From Pseudochelatococcus contaminans (GTDB lineage: Bacteria > Pseudomonadota > Alphaproteobacteria > Rhizobiales > Beijerinckiaceae), in assembly GCF_014195635.1 (NCBI RefSeq), contig NZ_JACICC010000005.1:62001-126000 (forward strand): a stretch of DNA of 64,000 nucleotides, given 5' to 3'. Below are positions 16,967 through 25,130 of the stretch, in pieces. The notes under the pieces were generated by a model. The model was not told the origin of the DNA, did no database searches, and saw only the letters and a program-made list of their open reading frames with translations. Both the position numbers and the translations under genes were made by a program. Numbering within the stretch: position 1 is the first letter of the stretch; each line of letters starts with the position of its first letter.

Positions 16967-18046
16967 TCAGGAGGATGTCAGGGCCTTCTTCAGGTCGTCC
17001 GTCATGTGCTCAAGCTGCTTTTCAGCCTGGGCCCGCTTTTGCTGCCCTTCCTGCTGAATCCGGATAACCGACTGGATGGTATCCACAAGATCCTTGTTGG
17101 CGCTCTGCAATGCCTCGATGCTGACGATGCCCTTCTGGGACTGCTTCTCGATGGCGATGGCCTGATCCTTCATCATTTCCGCCGCCTGCTGGATCATCCT
17201 GTCGGTGGCGTCGGTCACGGCTTCCTGCAACTCCAGCGCCTTGCGCTGGCGGTGAAGGCCGAGCAGGATGACCATCTTCTGCTTCCACGCCGGCACGGTC
17301 AGCGTCGTCGTTGCCTGAAGATTCTCGATCAGCGTCTGGTCGCCGGACTGGATGATGCGGATCTGCGGCAGTTGCTGGATCGCGATCTGGCGGGCCTGCT
17401 GCAGGTAATACACCCGCTTTTCCAGCCGGTCGATGGACTGCACGGCATCCTGATATCTCTGCGCGGCAATGGCATCGCCGGAATCGGTCGCCGCCTTTTG
17501 CAGTTGCGGCAGCGTGGTGGCGCGGTATTCCTCTGCGAACGACTTACCGGCCTCGATATGCACGTCGAGACGCCGCAGGGAGGTCAGGGTGCGGTCATAA
17601 AGGTCATCGAACAGGGCTATGTCCTGCGTCAGCACATCCTTGTGCTTGTCAAGTTCAAGGCTGATGCGGTCGATCTGGCTGGCGACATCCTGAAACTGCA
17701 TCGAGAACTTTTCCAGCTCCCGCTCGGCGGAACCGAAAATGCGCGACAGGAAACCCCGCTCCTTAAGGGATGCCGGGTCCAGCCCCTTCGATTTGAGCAG
17801 GATCTCACTCAACAGCGTCCCGGCCTCGCCGATGTCCTTGGATTGGATCTGCGCAAGGATGTTGTCGACATACCGGGTGACGTCCCGCTGCGCCCCGTCG
17901 CCGTAGGTGGCAATGGCCGCACGGTCGCCGATGTCGATGGATGCCGCGATGCGCGCGACTTCAGCCGGATCGGCCACGGGAACCGGAAGCCCCTCCGCCC
18001 GTGTCTGGAGACTGTTGCGGGTGTCGGGACTGTTGGATGACGCCAT
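16967..18046 (-). CDS. telA: TelA-family (toxic anion resistance) protein
   Basis: 359 residues, mostly alpha-helical and coiled-coil, with no signal or membrane helix, so cytoplasmic. Family features include the segment GNADEIS-like region replaced here by IDIGDRAAIATYGDGAQRDV, FLSRIFGSAERELEKFSMQF, and LQATTTLTVPAWKQKMVILLGLHRQ, which matches the conserved TelA core. Founding members were linked to tellurite resistance, but the general role is membrane-linked stress tolerance. The ATG at 18046 follows AGGG by about eight bases; the open frame extends 77 codons upstream without family similarity. First gene of the minus-strand telA-vWA-xpaC-SBP operon. Confidence 0.85.
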   Translation of the reverse strand: MASSNSPDTRNSLQTRAEGLPVPVADPAEVARIAASIDIGDRAAIATYGDGAQRDVTRYVDNILAQIQSKDIGEAGTLLSEILLKSKGLDPASLKERGFLSRIFGSAERELEKFSMQFQDVASQIDRISLELDKHKDVLTQDIALFDDLYDRTLTSLRRLDVHIEAGKSFAEEYRATTLPQLQKAATDSGDAIAAQRYQDAVQSIDRLEKRVYYLQQARQIAIQQLPQIRIIQSGDQTLIENLQATTTLTVPAWKQKMVILLGLHRQRKALELQEAVTDATDRMIQQAAEMMKDQAIAIEKQSQKGIVSIEALQSANKDLVDTIQSVIRIQQEGQQKRAQAEKQLEHMTDDLKKALTSS

Positions 18047-18168
18047 GATGCAAACCCTGTCTGGAAAGCGGGAAATCGACCGTAATCGTTGTGAACAGTT
18101 AATATGACGATTTTGTTGCAAATCCCCACGCGGCAGCGTCGAAGAGCAGCCGCGCGGGGCATATTGCG

Positions 18169-19275
18169 TTAGGTTTCGTTCCAGATTGCCTTGGCGACGG
18201 TGACGACGAGTTCGAGCTTGCGCCGCTGCTCGTCCTCGGTCAACGCGTTGCCGTGCTCGGTCGATGCGAAGCCACATTGGGGCGCGATGCCGAGCTGGTC
18301 GATATCGACGTATTTCGTCGCCTCGTCGAATTTGCGCTTGATATCGTCAAGGCTTTCCAACGCCGGCGTCTTGGTGGTGATGAAGCCGGGCAGCACGCGC
18401 TTCTTGCCCTTGGGCAGCAGGCGCAAAGGTTCCAGACCACCGGAGCGCTCGTCGTCGTACTCCATGAAGTAGACGTCGACATCCGCCTTGTTGAAAATCG
18501 CGTCCGCCGCCGCGTCGTAGCCGCCTTCCGCAGCCCAGGTGGACTTGAAATTGCCCCGGCACATATGCATGCCGATGACCATATCGGCCGGACGATCCTT
18601 GATGGCCTCGTTCAGCATCCATGCGTAGCGGTCGATCAGCCAGTCAGGGTCCATGCCCTCGGCCTGCTTTTCCGCTCGGTGTTTGGGATCGCCAAGGAAG
18701 GCGAAGTAGATGTCGTCCAGTTGCAGGTAGCGGCAACCGGCATCGTAAAAAGCCTTCACAGCGTCCTTATAGGTGTCCGCGATGGCCTGAAAGAAAACTT
18801 GTGGGTCTTGGTACGGCGCGTAGCCGTTCGTCTCCTTCGTCACGCGGAAATGCACGCATGACGGACCGGGAATCGATATTTTCGGGCAAACGTGAGTGTG
18901 CGCGGCGACGAAACGGAAATGTTCGATCATCGGATGATCGGCAGGGAAGCTCAGCGGCCCGGTCACCTGCGGATAATAGGGCGGCAGATGCGTGCCGGCA
19001 AAGCTCAGGCCCTCGCCTTCGCGCCTGACGATATCGTAACCGTTCAGCAGCCCCATGAAATCGTAGTGCCAGAACGAGCGGCGAGCCTCGCCGTCCGTCA
19101 CCACCTTGAGGCCGACGTCTTCCTGCATACGGATCAGAGCCGGTATCTCACGATCCTCGACGGCTTTGAGCGCATCTCCGGTCAGGCCTTGATGACGGGC
19201 CTCGGCAATCGCCTTGGGGCGCAGCAGGCTGCCCACATGGTCGGCCCGGAAAGGCGGGTGCTGATACGTCGTCAT
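18169..19275 (-). CDS. Cobalamin-independent methionine synthase C-terminal-like methyltransferase (MetE-like, YxjG/YxjH type)
   Basis: 368 residues, half the length of MetE: only the catalytic UROD-like barrel. The zinc ligands of the family are present: His and Cys of GMHMCRGN, Glu of MEYDDERSGG and Cys of APQCGFAS. RADHVGSLLRP at the N-terminus is typical of this single-domain group, which transfers methyl groups to homocysteine from donors that are often not folate. AGGA lies six to seven bases before the ATG. It reads toward telA with a 122-base gap. A large inverted repeat lies about 100 bases upstream of the start (19377-19419). The methyl donor is unknown. Confidence 0.9.
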   Translation of the reverse strand: MTTYQHPPFRADHVGSLLRPKAIAEARHQGLTGDALKAVEDREIPALIRMQEDVGLKVVTDGEARRSFWHYDFMGLLNGYDIVRREGEGLSFAGTHLPPYYPQVTGPLSFPADHPMIEHFRFVAAHTHVCPKISIPGPSCVHFRVTKETNGYAPYQDPQVFFQAIADTYKDAVKAFYDAGCRYLQLDDIYFAFLGDPKHRAEKQAEGMDPDWLIDRYAWMLNEAIKDRPADMVIGMHMCRGNFKSTWAAEGGYDAAADAIFNKADVDVYFMEYDDERSGGLEPLRLLPKGKKRVLPGFITTKTPALESLDDIKRKFDEATKYVDIDQLGIAPQCGFASTEHGNALTEDEQRRKLELVVTVAKAIWNET

Positions 19276-19376
19276 GAAACGTCCTTTCTTCGGCATTGCC
19301 GGAACCATGCATGGTCCCGGCGCGCGTCGCCAGTCGCGGTAGACCGGCGACCCCGAAAGGCGACTGCGCATCCGCA

Positions 19377-19419
19377 GGTGGCCGGCGTGACTCAATCAGA
19401 TAAGGTCACGCATACCACC
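19377..19419. promoter_or_regulatory. Two-tier inverted repeat upstream of the MetE-like gene
   Basis: GGTGG / CCACC (outer 5 bp) enclose a perfect GCGTGAC / GTCACGC (inner 7 bp) around a 13-base loop, about 100 bases before the MetE-like ATG. It may be a regulator operator or an RNA leader hairpin. I could not match it to a known SAM or SAH riboswitch consensus. Confidence 0.4.
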
Positions 19420-19485
19420 TTGACGCTGCCGTGCAATACGAACGTGTCAGTATCAGCGTCTGCCTCCCCCATTATTGCAGCAGAT

Positions 19486-19501
19486 GCAGGTTTTAGCCTG
19501 C
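19486..19501 (-). terminator. Small hairpin after the metal-transporter operon
   Basis: GCAGG-CTAAAA-CCTGC (5-bp stem) lies 9 bases past the last permease stop. There is no T-run, so it is a weak terminator candidate. Confidence 0.25.
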
Positions 19502-19509
19502 TGAGGATT

Positions 19510-20454
19510 TTACTCCGCCGGAGCCGCTGACAACGCGCCTGCCCCTCTGATGCCGTGCCGTTTCGGCCCGATGAAGCAGACAATGCCCAGAATGATGCCG
19601 GAGACCGTCGCGATCATACCGGCGGCGCTGACGCTGGATGTCGCGCCGATCCACAACGGGCCGTAACCCGCAAGGATATAGCCGAACACCGCCGAGAGGG
19701 TTGCGAAAACCACGCTCCACGTTATCTGGGCTGGCATGCGATCCGTCATCAGACGCGCGGCGGATGGCGGGCAGATGAACATGGCGATGACGATGATCGA
19801 CCCCACCGCGTCGAAGGCCGCAACGGCGGCAACGGCAACCATCACGATCAGCCCGAAGCCCACGCCCTGCGGCCGCGCGCCGATGCTGTCCGCAAAGGCC
19901 GTATCGAACGTGCCGATCACCAGTTCCTTCCAGAAAATGGCGATGAAGGCCGAGACCGCGACCAGCACAATGGCGAGCCGTGGAAGCTGCGGCGGGATTT
20001 CGGCAAGCGCCTGCGGATCGAGCAGCGATCCCCAGCTATCGCCCGCCAGCCAGATCAGGCTTTCGAGGTTGCCGTAAAGCGCGTGCTCCACGTCCAGATG
20101 CACCTTGCTGGTGTCGGTTTGCTCAAGCAGCAGCACGCCGCTCGCGAACAGGGTTGTGAGCACCACGCCGATGGCCGCGCCCGGCTCGACATTGCCAACC
20201 TTGCGCACCAGCTCGATCAGCAGCGCCGCGACGATGGCCGCCCCCGCCGCGCCCACCAGCATGGGGCCGACATCGAGCGTGCCGGACAGGATGACAGCCA
20301 GCACGATGCCGGGCAGCGCGACATGGGACACCGCGTCGCCGATCATACTCTGGCGGCGCAGCACGAGGAAGTTGCCCAGCAGCGCGCAGGCTATGCATGC
20401 CAGCACGCCTATCGCCAGCGGCATCAGGGAGAGTTGGACGAAATCGTTGCTCAT
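19510..20454 (-). CDS. Manganese/iron/zinc ABC transporter permease 2 (SitD/TroD-like)
   Basis: 314 residues of the ABC-3 (ZnuB/TroCD) permease family with eight or nine hydrophobic segments. Family segments are SLMPLAIGVLACIACALLGN, RRQSMIGDAVSHVALPGIV and GYGPLWIGATSSVSAAGM. The start MSNDFVQLSLM fits the family; the open frame continues 19 codons upstream without similarity. The Shine-Dalgarno is poor, but the gene begins ten bases after permease 1 and is probably coupled to it. Together the two permeases form the heterodimeric channel of a SitABCD/TroABCD-type importer. Confidence 0.9.
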   Translation of the reverse strand: MSNDFVQLSLMPLAIGVLACIACALLGNFLVLRRQSMIGDAVSHVALPGIVLAVILSGTLDVGPMLVGAAGAAIVAALLIELVRKVGNVEPGAAIGVVLTTLFASGVLLLEQTDTSKVHLDVEHALYGNLESLIWLAGDSWGSLLDPQALAEIPPQLPRLAIVLVAVSAFIAIFWKELVIGTFDTAFADSIGARPQGVGFGLIVMVAVAAVAAFDAVGSIIVIAMFICPPSAARLMTDRMPAQITWSVVFATLSAVFGYILAGYGPLWIGATSSVSAAGMIATVSGIILGIVCFIGPKRHGIRGAGALSAAPAE

Positions 20455-20464
20455 GGACTTGTGC

Positions 20465-21673
20465 TCACGGCTGGGCCTGTTGAAGCGAAAGGCGGCGGTC
20501 GAGATCGGCAATCAGATCGGGCGGCAGCGCCTCCTTGATGGCCGTCACACCCTGATGCGTGGTGCCCGCCGCTTCCTCCGGATAGAGGCGGCAATAGAGC
20601 GCCCAGCGGGCTTCGTCCCGTACAACCTCGGCCCCCGCCGCCTGCCCCTGGGGAGTCGCCACGCCATCACGGCGCACGAGGCCCTTCCGCTGCAGAATGC
20701 GCAGCGTCACGGGATCGCGGATGCGCTTGCCACGCGCCAGCGCCAGCATGCCCTGCCGCTCGTGGACGTCATGCCGGAACGAGAGCTTGCGCAAATTACC
20801 GGCGAACAGCCCGCTGCGCGGCGAGAACAGCATGGAGGCGATGAATACACCGAACGCGACGAGCACGATCAGCGGGCCGGTCGGCAACCCGCCGTCCAGC
20901 GACGAAATGATGGCACCGAGATAAGCCGATACCGCGCCGATGGCCGCCGCGATGATGGGCATCGGCTCCGGCCTGTCGGTCCAGAACCGGGCTGTGACCG
21001 GGGGAATGATGGTCATGGCCACGATGAGCACGAGGCCCGCGACCTTGAGGCCGATCACGGTGATGGCGAGCAAGAGGCCGAGCATCACGAGATCCGTCAA
21101 TCTCACGTTGACACCCCGCACGGCGGCATACTCCTGATCGAAGCAGACCAGCGTAAACGAGCGGCGCATGACGAAGATCACCGCGCCAACCACCAATGCC
21201 GCAATGGCGATGGTTTCATCCTCGGAGCGCAGCATTCCGGCCGTCGAGCCGACGAGATAATCGGAAATGCCCGCCTGCCTCCCCGTTTCCATGGACTGGA
21301 TGACGGTGAGGAGCACGATGCCGAAACCGAAGAACACCGACAGCACCGAACCGATGGCCGCATCCTCGGCAAGGCGCGTATGGCGCACCATCCATTCCAC
21401 CACGACCAGACCGATACCGGCACTGATGGCGGCGCCGATCATCAGCCCGCCGACCCAGCGGCCATCCCCGGTGACGAGGGCCATAAAAATAAAGGCCAGC
21501 GCGAGACCCGGCAGCGTTGCATGGCTGATGGTATCGCTGACGAGCGAGCGCTTGCGCAGCAGCACGAATGCGCCGATAGCCCCGGCGCTGGCACCCAGAA
21601 TGGCCGAGCCGATGGAAACGACCGTGGTGTTATACCCCGCCTGAAAGACGAGAGCGGAGAGAAATGCGTCCAT
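20465..21673 (-). CDS. Manganese/iron/zinc ABC transporter permease 1 (SitC/TroC-like) with C-terminal winged-helix domain
   Basis: 402 residues. Residues ~1-285 are an ABC-3 permease (LLRKRSLVSDTISHATLPGL, GLLLAITVIGLKVAGLVLI). Residues ~290-402 are soluble and resemble the helix-turn-helix plus dimerisation part of DtxR/MntR repressors (RILQRKGLVRRDGVATPQGQ, YPEEAAGTTHQGVTAIKEAL). Such fused permeases occur in some TroC/MntB relatives. The cytoplasmic winged helix may sense metal or simply stabilise the protein. CGGAG lies seven bases before the ATG. It follows the ATPase gene by 46 bases. Confidence 0.88.
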   Translation of the reverse strand: MDAFLSALVFQAGYNTTVVSIGSAILGASAGAIGAFVLLRKRSLVSDTISHATLPGLALAFIFMALVTGDGRWVGGLMIGAAISAGIGLVVVEWMVRHTRLAEDAAIGSVLSVFFGFGIVLLTVIQSMETGRQAGISDYLVGSTAGMLRSEDETIAIAALVVGAVIFVMRRSFTLVCFDQEYAAVRGVNVRLTDLVMLGLLLAITVIGLKVAGLVLIVAMTIIPPVTARFWTDRPEPMPIIAAAIGAVSAYLGAIISSLDGGLPTGPLIVLVAFGVFIASMLFSPRSGLFAGNLRKLSFRHDVHERQGMLALARGKRIRDPVTLRILQRKGLVRRDGVATPQGQAAGAEVVRDEARWALYCRLYPEEAAGTTHQGVTAIKEALPPDLIADLDRRLSLQQAQP

Positions 21674-21719
21674 GAGCTGACTCCGACAAACTGGATTCCG
21701 TGCCTTGCACCCTGCCCGC

Positions 21720-22550
21720 TCAAGACCCGGTGGCCGCGAACTGGGCGACCTGCCCCATCTGGAGCCTGCCACCATATGCGGTCTGCAGGTTCTCATGCGT
21801 GAACGCCGTCGCGACGGGGCCGTCGGCGATCTTGCGCACGTTGACCATCAGTACATGGGTGAAGTACTCGGGCACCGTCGCCAGATCGTGGTGGACGCAC
21901 ATCACCGTGTTGCCGGCCGCGTTCACCTCCTTGAGCACGGAGATGATGGCGCGCTCCGTCGCCGCATCCACACCGGCGAAGGGCTCGTCCATGATGTAAA
22001 GGTCCGCGTCCTGCGCCAGCGCACGCGCCAGAAACACGCGCTGCTGCTGACCGCCGGAAAGCTGGCCGATCTGCCGGTGGGCGAAACTTTCGAGGCCGAC
22101 GCGCGCAAGGCACTCCATAGCCTTGTCACGGTGTTTCCTGCCGGCGAAGCGCAAGAAGCCGATCTCGCGATAAAGCCCCATGATGACAACATCGAGAACC
22201 GTGGCGGGAAAATCCCAATCCACGCTGGCGCGCTGCGGAACATAGGCAATGCGGTGACGCACGTCGGCATAAGGTTCGCCGAACACGGTGACGTCACCGG
22301 AAATCCGCGGCACGATGCCGAGGGACGCCTTGATCAGCGTCGACTTGCCGGCTCCGTTGGGTCCGATGATCGCCAGCATAGCGTCCTTCGGCGTGACGAA
22401 ATCAACGGAAAACAGCACCGGCTTCTCGCCGTAGGACACCGTCAAGCCGCTGATCGACAGAGGGCTTTCCGGATGGCCGTGAGCAGACGCGACACAATCC
22501 AGCGCCACGAGCTGCGGGTTCACGAGCTGCGGGTTATTGTCAATCGCCAT
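21720..22550 (-). CDS. Manganese/iron/zinc ABC transporter ATPase (SitB/TroB-like)
   Basis: 276 residues. Walker A GPNGAGKST (63-71), signature LSGGQQQR (164-171), Walker B LYIMDEP (184-190) and the switch His of CVHHDLATV are all present. The sequence between them, YVPQRASVDWDFPATVLDVV, is typical of ZnuC/MntB/SitB ATPases. A strong AAAGGAG lies five bases ahead of the ATG. The N-terminus contains a duplicated NPQLV caused by a 15-bp tandem repeat (annotated separately). The gene powers the two downstream permeases. Confidence 0.94.
   Translation of the reverse strand: MAIDNNPQLVNPQLVALDCVASAHGHPESPLSISGLTVSYGEKPVLFSVDFVTPKDAMLAIIGPNGAGKSTLIKASLGIVPRISGDVTVFGEPYADVRHRIAYVPQRASVDWDFPATVLDVVIMGLYREIGFLRFAGRKHRDKAMECLARVGLESFAHRQIGQLSGGQQQRVFLARALAQDADLYIMDEPFAGVDAATERAIISVLKEVNAAGNTVMCVHHDLATVPEYFTHVLMVNVRKIADGPVATAFTHENLQTAYGGRLQMGQVAQFAATGS
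22506..22535. repeat. 15-bp tandem duplication inside the ATPase gene
   Basis: Two perfect copies of CACGAGCTGCGGGTT lie head to tail. They encode the repeated NPQLV-NPQLV near the protein's N-terminus, before the ABC domain, so the frame and core are unaffected. Confidence 0.9.
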
Positions 22551-22662
22551 CTCTGCTCCTTTATGAAATGGGCATAAGCAACTCTGCTGACCGGGACGGC
22601 TCACCCGTCCCGGTTCCGGCTGGCCCGGCAAACCGCGGGGCCAGCGTGTCAGAAGCAGTGCA

Positions 22663-23634
22663 TCAGTGTGCGAGCTTGCCGTTGAGACCCGTTTTCGGAG
22701 CCTCGCCGCCAAGGGCGCGTGCGATCACGGTGGCGTTGTGATCGATCATGCCGATGTAGGTGCCCTCATAAGTGCCGGGTGCGCCCATGGAGTCGGAGAA
22801 CAGTTCGCCGCCGACGATCACCTTGTGGTCGCGTGCCGCAGCACCCTCGGTCAGCGCCTTGACGTTGCGATCCGACACGGAAGACTCGACGAAGATCGCC
22901 CCGATCTTCCTGTCCACCAGCAGATTGACGAGATCCTCAATGTGCTTCAGGCCGGCCTCGCTTTCGGTCGATACGCCCTGAATGCCCATCACTTCATAGT
23001 TGTACGCTTTGCCGAAATAGCCGAACGCGTCGTGCGCGGAAATGAACACGCGCGAGGCTTCCGGAACCGTCCCCAGAACCTTGTCGGAATAAGCCGCCAG
23101 CGCATCGATTTCAGCGATATGACGCTCCGCATTGGAAGCAAAGTCAGCCTTGCCGGCGGGGTCGAGCTTCGTCAGTTGATCGCGCGCGGTGTTGACGACG
23201 ATCTTCCACAGACGGGGGTTCATCCAGACGTGCGGATCGAAGCGGTTTTCATATTCCTCGCTGGGCAGAAGCTGGTCTTTTGGCAGATTTTCCGCCAAAG
23301 CGATCACCGGCTTGCGCTTTGCCAGATCCTCAAGAAAACCTTCGAGCTGTGCCTCAAGATAAAGACCATGCCAGAATACGGCGTCGGCCTTGACCATGGC
23401 GGCGATGTCGGAACGGGTCTGGCGGTAGACATGCGGATCGACGCCGGGCTTCATCAACGCCTTCACTTCAACCCGGCCGCCGCCCACCTGCTTTACAGCA
23501 TCGGCAATCATACCGGTCGTGGCGACGACATTGATCTTCTTGTTCTGTGCGGAAGCCGGAGCAACTGCCACCACAGCTGCCAATGCAGCACCCATCACGC
23601 CGCCCACGACAGCGCGCTTCAAAAAGTGAAACAT
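22663..23634 (-). CDS. Metal-binding periplasmic protein of the ABC transporter (SitA/TroA-like)
   Basis: 323 residues with a cleavable signal (MFHFLKRAVVGGVMGAALAA... ending APASAQ). Cluster A-I metal-binding protein: predicted ligands are His68 (DPHVY), His135 (DPHVWMNP), His201 (SAHDAFGYF) and Asp281 (FSDSMG), the His-His-His-Asp set of TroA rather than the Glu-containing set of PsaA/MntC. There is no His-rich loop as in ZnuA, which favours Mn or Fe over high-affinity Zn, though metal specificity cannot be settled by sequence. A strong GGGAGAGG precedes the ATG. First gene of the four-gene operon, behind an AT-rich control region shared with a divergent LysR gene. Confidence 0.93.
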   Translation of the reverse strand: MFHFLKRAVVGGVMGAALAAVVAVAPASAQNKKINVVATTGMIADAVKQVGGGRVEVKALMKPGVDPHVYRQTRSDIAAMVKADAVFWHGLYLEAQLEGFLEDLAKRKPVIALAENLPKDQLLPSEEYENRFDPHVWMNPRLWKIVVNTARDQLTKLDPAGKADFASNAERHIAEIDALAAYSDKVLGTVPEASRVFISAHDAFGYFGKAYNYEVMGIQGVSTESEAGLKHIEDLVNLLVDRKIGAIFVESSVSDRNVKALTEGAAARDHKVIVGGELFSDSMGAPGTYEGTYIGMIDHNATVIARALGGEAPKTGLNGKLAH

Positions 23635-24025
23635 GAAAACCTCTCCCTGCCGGCGCGCCAGCATGGCAACGCCCAAGAAATTAAAATACAGATTTTAAAA
23701 ATTTTAATGTATTTATGCGCATACAAGAGAATTTTGCATGAAAATACAACAAAAATTTAACAAAATTTCTTTGCTGTTGGATATTTTTTACATTATAAAT
23801 TATTGATTATTTTTCACGTAAGCTTGAATTTTATTTTTCAATTTTCGTCAATTTATAATATTGCCATTATTTTTATATTTAATGTTATACATATATACAT
23901 TTTATGCAAAGGATGATGTCCCGTTGAGTAGACATCCGGTACGGAGCGGGGGCAAGAATTGATCCTTGCGGGAAAGTGTCGGAGAATTGCCGTGCTGATA
24001 GCGCAAACGGTCGGGTCATATCGAG
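23635..24025. promoter_or_regulatory. AT-rich divergent control region between the metal transporter and LysR genes
   Basis: 391 bases without a gene, strikingly AT-rich between about 23680 and 23900 against the GC-rich surroundings. It contains AAATACA / TGTATTT arms (23684-23714), immediately followed by the palindrome TATGCGCATA (23714-23723). These are candidate metalloregulator operators for the minus-strand transporter, but I cannot assign them to Mur, Fur, Zur or MntR. Promoters for both genes must lie here. Confidence 0.55.
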
Positions 24026-24925
24026 ATGGATGAGATCAAAGCTTTCCGTACCTTCCTGCTGGCAGCGCAAAAACGAAATTTTGCCCAGGTCGCGCGCGAA
24101 CTGGACACGACTCCCGCGTTCGTCACCCGCACCATCGCGGCGCTTGAGGCGCAACTCGGGGTGCAACTGTTCGTCAGAACGACACGGCGTGTATCGCTGA
24201 CCACGGACGGCGCACTGTTCGCCGCCCGCATCGACCCCGCGATGCGCATGCTGGTGGATGCGCGCACCGACATGATCAATGCGCATAAGGCAGATGAAGG
24301 CCGCTTGCGGCTGAACGCGCCGATGTCGCTAGGGCAGCGTGTTTTGCCGCAAATTCTGGGCAGCTTTCGTAATCTTTATCCAAAGATCGCCATCGAACTG
24401 TCGCTGACGGACCGGCTGGTCGACATGGTCGAGCAGGACTTCGACCTTGCCATCCGGATCTCGGGGCCACCTTCGGACAAATTCACGATCTGGCGCAAGA
24501 TCTGCGAGGTCAGGCGCATCCTCGTCGCCGCACCCGGCTCCACCTGCTCCGCTGCAATGCATCCAAATGAACTCAACCCCGACGCCTGCCTCGCCTATAG
24601 CCCGGACAGCCGGCTAGAAACGTGGGAGCTTTCAGACGGCAAAACCACGGTGACCGTCTCCGCCGGCCGTTCGGTCAGCGCCAACAACGGCGAATTGCTG
24701 GCCCGGATGGCAGCCGATGGCGCGGGCGTCACGCTGCTGCCGGTGTTCATCGTTGCGGACCATCTCAAGGCCGGGCGCCTCGTCCCGATTCTGTCCGGCT
24801 GGCAACCGCCACAGCTCTGGCTGACGCTCTACTACCCGCCTTACCAGAAACTACCGCCGCGCATCGATGCGTTTTCCAACTTCGTTGAACAAAACATTCC
24901 GGCGCTGATGACAACGCTTGAATAG
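24026..24925 (+). CDS. LysR-family transcriptional regulator
   Basis: 299 residues. The N-terminal winged helix (about 1-60: AFRTFLLAAQKRNFAQVARE, then TRTIAALEAQLGVQLFVRTTR) and the C-terminal effector-binding domain (about 90-295) are complete. The first lines of the domain, GRLRLNAPMSLGQRVLPQIL, and DFDLAIRISGPPSDKF place it with the broad CrgA/DsdC-like group common in Proteobacteria. It is divergent from the metal transporter; LysR regulators often control a divergent neighbour, but metal transporters are more often under Fur/DtxR-type control, so the target is open. The Shine-Dalgarno is weak. Confidence 0.92.
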   Translation: MDEIKAFRTFLLAAQKRNFAQVARELDTTPAFVTRTIAALEAQLGVQLFVRTTRRVSLTTDGALFAARIDPAMRMLVDARTDMINAHKADEGRLRLNAPMSLGQRVLPQILGSFRNLYPKIAIELSLTDRLVDMVEQDFDLAIRISGPPSDKFTIWRKICEVRRILVAAPGSTCSAAMHPNELNPDACLAYSPDSRLETWELSDGKTTVTVSAGRSVSANNGELLARMAADGAGVTLLPVFIVADHLKAGRLVPILSGWQPPQLWLTLYYPPYQKLPPRIDAFSNFVEQNIPALMTTLE

Positions 24926-24938
24926 AGCACCCCGCGGT

Positions 24939-24971
24939 CAAGTCATTTCCAGGTCATTTCCAAGTCATTTC
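24939..24971. repeat. Three near-perfect 11-bp tandem repeats after the LysR gene
   Basis: AAGTCATTTCC, AGGTCATTTCC and AAGTCATTTCA lie in tandem just downstream of the LysR stop. The 11-bp period is about one helical turn, which would put each copy on the same DNA face. Function is unknown. Confidence 0.75.
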
Positions 24972-25130
24972 ATTGAATTGAACGCAAATTTCATCAGACA
25001 ACGAAACCTCTCCGGCCGATATTTTATGCCGTCTAATCAATAATAAGCCGGTTGCCTGTGCGCAGCCGCGCGTAATCGCGTCTGGTAAAAGGCACGGTAG
25101 GGAATCGTTAACCATTTTAATTGACATATA

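Noticed and set aside
19276-19509. Possible SAM-II or SAH riboswitch before the MetE-like gene
   Set aside because: I compared the conserved bases I know for these classes and found no match; only a plain inverted repeat remains.
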